A program made the translations under genes and the position numbers. From positions 186,001 to 250,000 of the forward strand of contig JASBNA010000002.1 in assembly GCA_038087015.1 (NCBI GenBank): a stretch of 64,000 bases of DNA, written 5' to 3'. The notes beneath the pieces were generated by a model, which worked only from the letters and a program-made list of their open reading frames with translations, was not told the DNA's origin and searched no databases. Positions 1-10,898 of this stretch are shown piece after piece. Position 1 is the first letter of the stretch, and the number at the start of each line of letters is the position of its first letter. The DNA comes from Cerrena zonata (Eukaryota; Basidiomycota; Agaricomycetes; Polyporales; Cerrenaceae).

Positions 1-239
1 TGCGCATTTGGTACCCTCAGGGATGGGCGTGTGTTTAACGGCTGTAAACACTGACCGGCGACGTTTCGAAACTTGATGCAATTATAACTACAAATTGATA
101 AATATGCTACAGTCAGGGTGAAACGATGTCATGTACAGGGAGCGTAACAGTATCTGCCAATTCTTGGTCATCGGATGAGCGTCGTCGCTAAACATATGCA
201 TAAATCCTCATAAACATGGTCTCAATAACAATGTGTAAT

Positions 240-760
240 CTATTTTCGGACCTCCTTCTTGAAATCTTCGGTACCTTGTCTCGCACCGGCAGCAGCCTAC
301 GTATATACTCTCAGTTAGATGCTGTTTGAAAAACAAGGTGGGTAAACATGAGATATACCTGATTGGCTTTTTGGCCAACAACTTCGGAGGTCTCTTTTGT
401 CTTCTCCTTTGCTACGCCTAGTAACGACAACGTGTTAATCGAATACGGTCATAATGTAAAGTTAGGGTCTCAACGGCAAAACTACGTACCCACGGTTTCC
501 TTCGTCTTCTCAGTCAATTCCTCGCCCTTTTCGATCCCAGCAGCCAGTTTCTGTCCTAGTGTTTTGTTAACCTGAGTCCATCAAGTTAGTAACTAGAAGA
601 TGCCAGTGAGAAGCGTTACAATGGAAAGTACCTGGTCGGCGACCTCCTTCACTTTCTCAGTCGCGGTCTTCGCGGCGACAGGGGACGCATGGAACGCTCT
701 CGACCTCGAAGCGAATACAATACGAGTGTTGACGGAAGCAAATGCAGTTCGGAGAGACAT
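240..760 (-). CDS. Small mitochondrial LEA-like repeat protein, four exons
   Basis: Reading the minus strand, four exons (760-632, 571-490, 417-359, 296-240) join in frame to about 108 residues. The introns have GTACTT, GTACGT and GTATAT donors, and the first carries a TACTAAC branch point. The first 30 residues (MSLRTAFASVN..., then SRAFHASP) are rich in Arg, Ser and Ala with no acid, which looks like a mitochondrial presequence. The mature part is a highly charged amphipathic helix with repeated KEKTKET / EKTKETV / EKVKEV units, as in group 3 late-embryogenesis-abundant proteins. That family coats membranes and proteins during drying or heat stress. A stress role in the mitochondrial matrix is inferred; the family assignment rests on repeat style only. 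No folded domain is visible. Confidence 0.75.
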
Positions 761-3103
761 GATGATAATCAAAAGCTTGACGTTATTCAACAAATATTAA
801 TGTAATGCCGTCGTGGAAGGAAGAGAGAAGTAGAGTTTAGTATTCTCTGTATACACGGCAGTTTATATACTGAACACTATTTCGTTGGCGGGGACCCATG
901 ACGTCGATTTGGCGTAGTGACATCGTCGAGTCCCAAGCTGTCTCGTAGAGTATGAGTGGTATGATGTCATACCCTAGCAAGCTTTCGATCATCAGTTACC
1001 TGCCAAATATGGAAAGTGTTCAAGTTCCATCAATACGGACTCGACTCGGACATCGTTCGGTGTATCATATGAGTCACAGTTATTGGCAGGATAGCTCGCC
1101 CAAGAAATCAAGAAATTAAAACTGTGTTGCACTCATGAGAGCCTCGATACTTGGCCTAAGGAATGAGCTGGCTCGTTGCTAACCTTCTGCTCAAAGCACG
1201 ACAGAATTGGGACATCTGATCCTGGTCCTTGCTCAGAGGCACCTCTGTAAGAGGAATGACAAGCCATAACTACGTCATCTAAGCGTAATTTCTGGTGGGA
1301 CGAGCTAGTAATCTGCAAACGGCTGTAAGTTCCTAAGAAATAGTTGCCGAGTGTTGTGGTTTCACTGTCGACATTAGGTCAAGTTTGAAAGGGTCCGAAT
1401 CGTCCGATGACCAGCCTTGAGTCGAAGATTTCACTTACTTCTCAAAAGGGTCCGCGGCTACAAGGTTGTAGCCATTTTAGAACATGAACATTCTCTAACT
1501 GGCGAGTTCCTATTGCAAGACTTATCATATTCAGCTGGATTTCTATCACGGGAATGGTTCAATACCGCATGTAACGAGATTGATAGAATGTCTAACTCAC
1601 ATACATCGATACGTCCATATTGAAAGGTACTGCATCACACAGGGACTACATAGGACCAGACGCATCATATCACCGCAATATGGATACATTCTGAATGAAT
1701 TGATCGGAGCTGAGATACTAGAGCCATAGTGCGCATTGCACCAGAAGCATTTCAATAAGTTGGGAGTTGCTAACAGAATACAACGTTTGCCGAGAGAAGT
1801 CACCCGATGACGACCCGATCGATCTTCATTCTTCTCGACTCGGAGCAGTCCACGTTGATCTTATACCACCTTCTTGCAGAAATCAAACGCCAACATACTT
1901 GACATTTGCCACATACCCGCCAAGAAGGAAATCTTAGACTCTCAATCCTTGAAGAATGGAAGAACCTCATGTTGTCGTAAACCTCAAAACCTCGATGACG
2001 TCGACCAGGCGAAAGTGATACTTGAACAACTCAAGAAGAATAGAATGCAGGAGGAAGAGGACCAAGAGGAGGGTAGTAGTAGCAAGAAATATAAGGTAAG
2101 AAGTGTGATAATCATCGGTCGTTGAGCGGTCTGATCTGATTCTGAGTCCAAGATCTCAATAGCATCGAACGACTATCGAGCCGGGGCAAGCTCTATCTCG
2201 GATCGTACCTTGCGTTGTATTATATGCCAATAGTTTCGAAGTATTTCGGCATCGCCGATCCGCGACGTTGTGGCTTAATTCTCCATGTCAGGGTATGATC
2301 GCTGTACGTTGAAAGAATCCAAGGCTATATTTGATCCCTGTGAGTACAAGATAAAGCTTACCTCGCAACCATCCTTACATTCTATGCTCTTGCATCTCAT
2401 CGAGAGAACAACCATCAGTCTTTTGTCTTTCATCCCGAATGTTGCGTAGAGACACGGTCTCGAATTAGTGACCATCTCTTGAACTACATCGATCCATAAT
2501 CCAATCCTTCTTTTCTGCGGGGTCTGTACGCCACATAAATCAAGAAAAGTAGAAAGGGAATGATCGACTACACAAGCAAGAGCGTGTACGACAGACTGGC
2601 AGTGCCAATCAAACGCCGGACATCTGTAACCCTGTTCAATGCTGTTGAACGTTGAATGGACACTCTGCGCTAGTCAGAAAACCACGTTCTGTGCACGTTA
2701 GCTTCGCACAAGGATACTTCTGTATCGGCAGGGGTCATTGCGATGCCTCCCCTAATCTATCACGCAGATCAAAGCCAGTTAGTATCTCAATGGGCAAGGA
2801 ACGGCGGCAAACTGCGTGGTTTCCCTCGCTGTTCGCGAAGTGACAAACTTTGCTGATGGCAGATTTCAACTGATGGTGTTTCGCACCGTGTTGCATATAC
2901 AGCGAAGCCACTATGTCTCCAGAAGGCTGCGTCCTCGGTGGATTCTCGCGCCCACCACCACCAGCGCATTGCTCGCCGTTGCGCCTGCTCCCCTCTAGAT
3001 TATGGCCCTCGCTTTCTCTGGGGCCCGACATTACCGACACTCGTTCACTTCTTGTATATATCCCCTTTCTCACCGTTTTCGGTCTTCAGCCCGTCTTTTC
3101 CCC
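761..3103. other. Gene-poor stretch, no supported gene
   Basis: No reading frame here could be assigned. One acidic plus-strand frame near 1874-2098 (rich in E, Q and K, ending at a GTAAGA donor) and one minus-strand frame near 2475-2275 could be exons of unknown genes, but no flanking exons could be joined to them. The first part presumably holds the promoter of the small mitochondrial gene that starts at 760. Confidence 0.3.
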
Positions 3104-4793
3104 ATGATGACAAGTTCAACTTCGCTGTTACACCTTTTACTTCGCTCTTCATGCTGTTTTCCCGCCCGACACTGGCCAATCTGGTGAACGTTACAGTGGA
3201 CGACGCTGGTTCAGATCCATATACAGGCGCGCAGATCGTGTACTCACCTTCGAATGCATGGAGTCTCGGACCGGCATGTACAGTTTGTACCGCGCATCCT
3301 GATCCAAAGAGAGCCTTCAATGGGACATGGCACGATGGGTTCTTCGATCCAAACACCAATAATGTTCTTACTGCTTCCTTCCAGTTTGATGGTGCGTACT
3401 AATGAAGCATCGCCAAGTTTGTTATATTGAGTATATTCCACAGGTTCCGCTTTGTATGTCAACTGTATATTGAGCCATCTAGGCTCAAACCCGGATGGTA
3501 CTACGAACATGTTGTTCTTTCTAGATGGTGAATTCATGGGATCTTATCAACAATTCCCGAACGGTGACCCAACCTACGAGTTCAACACCATGGTATATGC
3601 CAATAGTTCAATCCCTAACGGCCACCATACATTCACCATACAGAACGGACAACTGCAAGCACCGGGTTCATTGGTCTTGCTTGACTCAATAATGTACACG
3701 TATGTACTCATTGCTGCTTACTTGGCAAGCATATACATATTGACCCAAAATGGCTTGACAGTCGTGACGTGAGTCAGAACGTTACATCCGCACTGCCAAG
3801 TAGCTCCCGCTTCATCTCCTACCACCAGTGAGTAGAATACTTTTGGGTTCAGCTTTAGTTGTTTCATACTTTGCATTAGGACTTCCCTCACAAAACGGCG
3901 GCCCTTCAACAACTATGACATCACCGCTCTTAGATTCATCTACCTCAGAATCGGAACATAACCATTCTTTATCTTCAAAGGACCGGACCATCGCAATAGC
4001 CGTATCCGTGGTTGGCGGAGTAGCACTGATATCGCTCATTGTTGTACTTGTACTCTGGTGGCGACGCCGGCGTTATCAAAAGTATAACCCTCCGGTTGAT
4101 ACCAACTCTACAGCAGACATTAGCCAAATGGGGGACCCAAACTCCAGTGGTTGGGCGGAAGGCACCTGGTCCAAATCAGACGAACCTGTTCACCCATCTC
4201 TTATATCACCACCCGGCGCAAGGACTCCCCGACGAGATGGTGGTGGTACAGGAAACGTGATAACGCCCAGTGCAGATCATTCAACGTCACTAGGTACCAC
4301 TTCATTACCCTCGAGGAATACGAGTGCTATCGCATTATCCCCACTCCCTTCTGGCAGCTTGATTGGGCATGATCGATATGGCGGCAGTAGCAAAAGTGTT
4401 GGAGGAAGTTCAACCCAGCATGGCCATTCAGAATCGTTAGACGAAGGGAACGTAATCATCGTTCGTGGACCACTTCACCCCTTTGCGTTGGCTACCCCTT
4501 CATCGCCTTCCTATGTCAACACACCGCGGACACCACCAACTCCGCCGTCAGTATCTTCTCCAACACCTTCTTCGCAGCATTCCTCTAGGTCAGAAACACC
4601 GCTGATCACGAAATTCAACCCGAATCGACGGGCGGTCATATGGAGTCGGAGTGCAAGCGCGATTACCTCTATTCCTGAACATGTCCCCCCTACGGAGACG
4701 ACTGATAGTAAGGAAAAGGCACCTCATCGAAGTGTATTCCTGGATATCTCAGAGGAGGGAAGTCGTCCGCCGAGCTACAACGCTGCTGACTAA
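3104..4793 (+). CDS. Single-pass membrane protein with Ser/Thr-rich juxtamembrane region; frame breaks
   Basis: The protein has an extracellular-type N-terminal domain, a Ser/Thr-rich spacer, one membrane helix near 3990-4060 (AVSVVGGVALISLIVVLVLW) followed by an RRRR stop-transfer, and a long Pro/Ser-rich cytoplasmic tail ending at 4793. This layout is common in agaricomycete surface proteins of unknown function. Exons are visible at about 3150-3391, 3445-3699 and 3762-3827, then from about 3880 onward. Two joins do not keep frame. The best signal peptide (ATG at 3104, then SLLHLLL) lies in a different frame from the domain that follows. The 3827/3880 junction is also off by one base. Either some splice sites were misread, or the assembly has indels, or the gene is broken. 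An alternative in-frame start is the ATG at 3151. Function unknown. Confidence 0.5.
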
Positions 4794-4959
4794 TGCGATT
4801 TTCCTCTACTATCCTTTTCACGATCTGTCATGTCAACGCCTTTCTTTCGTGAGTTTGCACCTTAGAGCTCACCAGAGACGTGCCACAGAGCTAACGATCT
4901 ATCATTCTATGACAGATATTGGGATGTATGTTTAGCCGGACATTTGCTAGTAATTTATC

Positions 4960-5760
4960 ATGGTATGTTGCATTTGCCGACGGTTTCCTAAAACGTCCAA
5001 TTTACCTCTTACTCTAGTAGCACATCTTCGTTCGTTCATTTCGTACTCATCTTGGGGCAGCTGGTTAGCCATATTCGGACTTGCACACTTCTATGTATAC
5101 TCTATACCACGGATAGACATCACATCGCTAAACACTATCTCAATCAGTGGTTTTTGCTGACAGCGATCGCCTCGGACTTTGTCACACTGATCTGCTTCTT
5201 GGCATTCGTTCAAAATTGTGTCCGAAACAAGCCGAAGGACTCTTCCTGATCTGCATTCTTTCTTGAGGCGTTAAGTACCTGAAACTCCCGTCCAGGCTCT
5301 TCTGGTTTGGTTCTATCCATTCTAAATCACACGTTGTACATGCTTTTTTCGGAACCGTCTGGTTCTGGAGAGAGCCACGTCCGGTCTCCTATGCGTCACA
5401 CCATGATATTCCAATTTGTCCTTTACATACTTGGTGAACACCATTGTTGTTACCAAACTCTTTTCGACACGGCGGATCAATCTAAGGCATGGCGCCGATC
5501 GATTGTATTGGTCGTGCATTGATCGAATTACTGCACTCATTCTGAATGTTTACTCCCATGATTTATATGAGCTGGCCCTGGTTTCCAGGAGTGACATCAT
5601 CATTGTTCATTGCGTTTTCTTCGAACACAAGCCTGGAAAAGGCCCTCGTGGTATTCACACTGAGACATATCGTGTTTTCTTTATTCTACACATGGATAAC
5701 TTTTACACCACTTCAGACATCTTGCACGATACCACTGCCGTCAACTAAGCTTCTCAAATG
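4960..5760 (+). pseudogene. Decayed multi-pass membrane protein resembling the DUF6533/6534 family
   Basis: Hydrophobic fragments in shifting frames resemble agaricomycete seven-helix proteins of unknown function. There is a WFLLTAIASDFVTLICFLAF segment near 5140-5210 followed by a basic loop, a VLYI / VNTIVVT segment split over two frames near 5420-5460, and an SWPWF...SLFIAF segment near 5570-5620. The order and spacing fit the last three helices of that family, but stops and frame changes separate them. No intact gene could be built. The family call is by pattern only and could be wrong. Confidence 0.3.
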
Positions 5761-6756
5761 GGCTAGGCTGAATCCAGTACGCTCCGGTTGTACGGGAAGA
5801 CGCTGTCTTCCGATGGACAATCTTTAATCAACGGCCTTCAACATAACGCTTGAAATCGAGACCAATTATTTCTGGATGTCACTCATGCTTCCAAGAAGCA
5901 TACCACATGGGACTACTTCTGGTGCATACATTTATCTCCTACAATAGCATGGTGACTGACACAGCTGCTTGATGCAAGGGGTACTTTTGTAGCCCTTTTT
6001 GACCCGTGGCTGATATGCGGAAGTAGAGCTCTCATTCCAGCAAAAATGCAACGACTCAGAAGATCATGAAAGCGGCTTTGTCATCTCCCAGCCTCAGTCT
6101 AATCTCCGCAAGTACATCAATAGCCGGTATAACCTGGCGACCTGCTGTGTTACAACGAAAGCTCCGTAGGAGTGACCAGGTATTTGCAAGCATTGTATCT
6201 CCTTTCGCTGACATACGGTGTTCTTTCCGACTTCTGCCTTCTTTGTAGGCGCTAGCACATTATTATTAGATATGTCCAAGAACATCACATGATATTCCTA
6301 CACTGCAAATAACATAACGTGGAGGGTTCCGGCGTCCTGAAACGGTGCGACTGTAGGCACGGTATGACAACATGCTACCAGATGGGGTGCCATAAAGGTT
6401 CCCGTACACCGGCGAGTAACAATGGACGCCCATCTGGTGGAACAAAACGTGACTTTAGATGTCAGCAACCATCCCACCTGCATGGATTGCAAACCAAAAT
6501 GCCTCATGCGGAGCTAGATGAGAGACCCGCTCCTCGGAACTGGGCGGCGGCTCTCCAAGGCACACATATGATCAGGTGCTCCAGAACTGAGGATTTGATT
6601 GACGTTGTCGTCAGACGCATAATCAGTAGCAAAGAATCCAAACCAGATCCGGAGGGTATGCTCCGTTCTCCACCCTTTGTTGCGGTGCTAGACCATGGCA
6701 CGTTATACCAGTAAGATCTCGCTTCGTCCCTGGCTAAACATATACCACCGAAACAG
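5761..6756. other. Intergenic, nothing recognised
   Basis: Reading frames here are short and have no recognisable protein pattern. The right end leads into the promoter of the small gene at 6856. Confidence 0.4.
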
Positions 6757-6763
6757 TATAAAG
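6757..6763 (+). promoter_or_regulatory. TATA box of the small Ser-rich gene
   Basis: TATAAAG lies 93 nt upstream of the ATG at 6856. A CT-rich stretch follows before the start codon, a common layout for well-expressed fungal genes. Confidence 0.45.
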
Positions 6764-6855
6764 AGATGGACTAGTGCAAGACCTCTACCCCACATCTGAC
6801 TTTTCGTCCTCTCTCGATTCTCCAAAGCTTCCAAACAACACCATCCCTCTCAACA

Positions 6856-7298
6856 ATGCCATCCTTCTCGCTTCGTCGCCTCTCCAGCATGAGGGTAAGT
6901 CTAACTTGCTTCAACACGTCACGCCCCTCCTTACTAATTGGACCTCAGAGTAACAAGGCACCTCAGAACCTTGCCCAATCTGTAATCTCTACTCCGGAGT
7001 CCAGCTATGTGATCCCATTGGTAAGCGTGAAGCCATTTACTGTAGACCTATTCGCTAACAATGTTCTTCATGTAGTCGTTGTCACTATCGACATCTACAT
7101 TGGGCTCGGTCTCCTCCAACGCTAAAAGCTCGGCGATGTCCAGTCCCTCAGACTATGTACGTGCAGAATCTCGACTAGCTATTCGCGAAATACTCACCAA
7201 TCAATCAATAGGCTGAGATGATGGACGACGACAACCTTGCGTGGGGCCCTACCAAGCCTCGCAAATCGAAGAAAGCCTCTTACTCGAAACGCTACTAG
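6856..7298 (+). CDS. Small Ser-rich basic-tailed protein, four exons, function unknown
   Basis: Exons 6856-6894, 6949-7020, 7076-7156 and 7212-7298 join at phase 0 with GTAAGT, GTAAGC and GTACGT donors and give 92 residues. The protein has a basic Ser/Arg N-terminus (MPSFSLRRLSSMR), a middle run rich in Ser and Thr, an acidic EMMDDDNLAWGP motif and a Lys/Arg/Tyr-rich tail (KPRKSKKASYSKRY). There is no signal peptide, membrane helix or known domain. All four exons keep frame and a TATA box sits upstream, so this is probably a real, expressed gene. The family is not recognised. Confidence 0.7.
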
Positions 7299-7818
7299 TC
7301 GTGTTCGATGAATAACTCATCGCTTTTACTCCACTTTGGATACCTTATTCTGCACCTGCACCTGCATCCTATAATGTTATACCCACCATTTTGTACACCA
7401 GTGTATAGTAGTTCGCATTGGAATCCGATCCGATTGTTCGATCATTAGGACGTTTGAAAAAGGGGGACACCGCTGTCATGGATCGCTCAGTTGTCAAAAT
7501 GTCCATTGCAATCGACATAAATTTGTGTAACCCAAGATAATGGTACCTGGTAGGCTAAACTCCACTGATCGGCGAGCTACTGTAAGAAGTTCGAAACAGG
7601 GTATTGACATATCGGACGCCCCAAATTCGTACGGGTTACACTAAAGAGTCCGAGAAAATTGTTCACAGCTTAACTCGCGCTAAGACAAAAGGTGAGCTAT
7701 GAACTGATTTCACTTTGTCAACGTCTGCCATTGTAATCGGACGGCACTCGTGGGCATGATTGTATCCCATGCTAAATATATGTTAGAATAACCCCAAGAG
7801 TCTTGGCTATAGATTTGC
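7299..7818. other. Intergenic between convergent genes
   Basis: This is a 520-nt spacer between the small Ser-rich gene and the thiolase, which converge here. No gene seen; presumably both 3' UTRs. Confidence 0.4.
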
Positions 7819-9666
7819 TCACCGGTTCCTCCCGTCCTGTCCTCCTGGCTTGTAGAATTCCGGTCGGCGAAGGAGTGAACAAACTACTGCCCCTCCCAGA
7901 CCGATGTTATGGACCAATCCAAATTTACCTCGCTGGTCGGAATGTTCGAATAGGCCTGGGGCCTGCATCGGCCCGGCCCCTGTAGGAAGTTTCATTCAAC
8001 TGTCATAAGAACAAACGGATTGGGTATTTACGTACACTGTCGCAATTGCACTGGGAATGGAGTTCAACTATCGGAACGGATGGAAACAAGAGAGATACGC
8101 CACATACTAGCAATATAGAAATGCATGCCCAATCCAGTCGCTCCAAGGGGGTGCCCCTTAGCCTCCAGTCCGCCACTAGGATTGATTACATATTTGCCAC
8201 CATACTAATTTGACGTTGCGGTGCCTTTAGCAAAAACTTTGCGATCTTCACTTTTTTAAAGGAACAACACTTACCGTATTATCCCCTCGGTCGACAAGTT
8301 TATGGGCCTCCCCCTCGCCGCAAAGCCCGAGTGCCTCGTAGGTGATGAGCTAAATTTCATGAGAGTCAGCCTCTATCGAAGGAGTAGCGGTCTTCCATGA
8401 GTAATACCTCATTCGAAGCGAAGCAGTCGTGTAACTCGATGACGCCAACCTCATCTCGACCTTCACCTGGCTTGAATCCAGCCTGGGTAAAGACTTTGTC
8501 TGCACAAGCCTTGGTCATTCCATAACCAACCACATTGATAGCACTTCTACTTTCGAAGGTAGATAGATCGTCCGTTACGAGAGCCTGGCCCACTATCTCA
8601 ATTGCCTGATTCTCTAGTTTATGTTTGTGTACGAAGGCTTCGGAAGCAATGACACAACACGCCGCTCCGTCCTAGACATTGCTCTCCGTCAGTAGCGCCT
8701 CTTTAATCTCGAGAAAACAAGCTTACAGAAGTAGGACTGCACATGACCTTCGTCAATTGCTTGTTGATCTTCTGTGCATTGAGAACCTGTTCGACACTCC
8801 AACCTTCCCGGAACTGTGAGTACGGATTGTTCACGGAATGCTTGTGGTTCTTGGATGCTGTTTATAGACTTAGAAATATTCGAAATACCATGGCAAGAAA
8901 ATAACCATACCAATCTTGGCAAGATGTTCGATTGTAGACCCATACTTGTCGAAATGTTCCTGTCCTGCGTTGGCAAACATTCTTGGGGCGTTGGGACCAT
9001 GGTTGGCTCCTGAACTCAGTAATTTCTCAGCCTCGGAAACAGCCTCGCCCAGCAATAAGCCGGGTGGTGGCCGGTCAGCAAAGTTCGATGACAGACTGCC
9101 GGGAGACATCCGTTCGAAGCCAAGAGCGAGAGCACATTCAACAAGACCAGATTTGACCAGATTATTGGCTTGGTACAGTGCCGTGCTGCCGGTGGAGCAA
9201 GCATTGTTCACATTGGTGATAGGGATCCCAGTTAAACCGAGATTGTAGAGTGCTCTCTGTTTGATTCATTAAGACTGCGTCTATAGACGTATTGTTGTGA
9301 CATCACGTACTTGACCGCAAGCTGTATCTCCGTAACAGTATCCAACATACGCTGCCTCAATAACATCATAATTGACACCTAAAAACCAATAAGTCAAACA
9401 AGCACGTGAATGAGCAATATCTCAATACAAACCTGCGTCCAATAGTGCCTTGGTTGCAGCTTCCAGACCCATCTAGTGGTGTGCATCAGTGCCTTTGACA
9501 GCGGTGTTGTTCTGATGTCACTCACATCTTCAGTCTTTCGCTGGCCTCTTGGCTGCAAACATCATGTCGTGCTGAGTATGCGCATTGCTATGGGTTCGAA
9601 ACACGGTACCTTTATGAACGCAGTGCATCCTGCGCCTACAATGAAAGTCCTTTGAATACCTGTCAT
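7819..9666 (-). CDS. SCPx-type thiolase (acyl-CoA acetyltransferase-like)
   Basis: The minus-strand gene starts [17 protein letters not shown] and has about ten short exons. Thiolase landmarks appear in order: NNACSTGS with the acylated Cys (near 9205), a [12 protein letters not shown] segment (near 9000), HDCFASNE (near 8420), [17 protein letters not shown] (near 8160) and the C-terminal [10 protein letters not shown] (near 7900). This arrangement, especially the HDCFASNE and GLGMHFY stretches, is that of the thiolase domain of sterol carrier protein x. SCPx acts in peroxisomal cleavage of 3-oxoacyl-CoA. The phases of the last exons check out: the A/TG and T/GG split codons both restore conserved residues. 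No SCP2 lipid-transfer domain follows, and the C-terminus ...DGRNR is not a recognisable PTS1, so peroxisomal location is uncertain. Confidence 0.88.
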
Positions 9667-10091
9667 GGTATACTTCGTCCTATTCAGTTAAAAGCGAGTG
9701 TTTCACTAGTAGTTGGTGGGAGTCTTTGGTCGAGTCGCACGCAACGACTGTCCGATGGTCACGAAGGCTGTCATTCTCCTGTCTGTGTATATGATAGTCG
9801 GTTTGGAATGATCATGGGTCCGGATATAGACCATGTGTTTCTCACTGGTGCTTCAATTGGGAAAGGTTAACCGTAAACTGCTTTATGTAGTGGGCGCTTG
9901 TGTTAGCCATTTACTGCCGGCGTTTTGTTCTTCTGACCATTGCTATTTACCTCTTTACAGGCAAGTACTTACTACTCGTCTTCTACTACCGTCATCACCC
10001 GTATTCATCGTACTCATAAACATTAACAGCTGCGACATTTTCGGTCTCCTAGTAATCCGGATTATCATCAGGAACACCTGACTTTGCACCC
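9667..10091. promoter_or_regulatory. Divergent intergenic region, thiolase / lipB
   Basis: This 425-nt spacer separates two divergent start codons and should hold both promoters. No clear TATA box or other specific element was identified. Confidence 0.35.
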
Positions 10092-10898
10092 ATGACATCT
10101 TCATTACCTCCTGTGCTCTACCACTTCTTCCGCTATCCGGTTCCTTATGGTCGTACACTTCTATTACAAGAGAAATTGCATGCTCTGCAGCTTGCTCAAA
10201 GACGGCAATCTCAATCTCATAATGATTATCTCCTGCTACTGCAACATCGCCCAGTTTACACTACCGGTCGTCGGCAGATAGCAACCTCACCGGAAGTACT
10301 GGCAGAAGAAACAAGACTCACACAAATCGGCGCCGACTTCGTTACAACACAGAGAGGTGGTCAGCTTACGTATCATGGGCCAGGTCAGATTGTCGGGTAT
10401 CCCCTGATGGATCTAGGTCGCACAACGCCAACCCTTCACACTCGGGACTATATATGCAAGATGCAGAAACTATTGGAACGACATTTAAAGGAGCAACATG
10501 GTATCAAAACCATTCCTAGCGATCATACAGGTGTTTTTCTTGACGAATATACCAAGGTTGCAAGTATAGGTGTCCAAGTCAGACATAGGTTGACCACTCA
10601 CGGTTTTGCCTTCAACGTCACACCAGAGCCTAAACGTTGGTTTGATCGTGTGGTTGCATGCGGACTAGATGGCGTTCGCGCCGGGTGTATCGCTGATGTT
10701 AGTTTCAAGAAGGAAAGCATCAGCGTGGAGGACGAGATTCCGCCCCTTGTGGAAGGGTTTGGGAGAGCGTATGAACGGAAGGTGGAGAAACTAGATCCTG
10801 GTGCTGAGGGGGAAGCGGGGGAGCTGATAATGGAGTTGGAAGAGGCCGCTAAGGCTCTTGGTCCATGGCCTGAGGCTCCTTCGCCAGAGTCGCATTGA
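10092..10898 (+). CDS. LIP2: Lipoyl(octanoyl) transferase, LipB/LIP2 family
   Basis: This single exon encodes 268 residues. LipB moves octanoate from acyl carrier protein to lipoyl domains of 2-oxoacid dehydrogenases and glycine cleavage H protein, in fungi inside mitochondria. Family signatures are clear: RGGQLTYHGPGQIVGYPL, TLHTRDYI, KVASIGVQVRHRLTTHGFAFNV, and ACGLDGVRAGC. By analogy with bacterial LipB, the catalytic pair should be Lys155 (in TKVASIG) and Cys190 (in ACGLDG). The N-terminus has no obvious strongly basic presequence, so targeting is unclear; an upstream exon cannot be excluded. The C-terminal 40 residues are an acidic, Pro-containing extension without a motif. The gene is divergent from the thiolase gene. 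Confidence 0.93.
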   Translation: MTSSLPPVLYHFFRYPVPYGRTLLLQEKLHALQLAQRRQSQSHNDYLLLLQHRPVYTTGRRQIATSPEVLAEETRLTQIGADFVTTQRGGQLTYHGPGQIVGYPLMDLGRTTPTLHTRDYICKMQKLLERHLKEQHGIKTIPSDHTGVFLDEYTKVASIGVQVRHRLTTHGFAFNVTPEPKRWFDRVVACGLDGVRAGCIADVSFKKESISVEDEIPPLVEGFGRAYERKVEKLDPGAEGEAGELIMELEEAAKALGPWPEAPSPESH

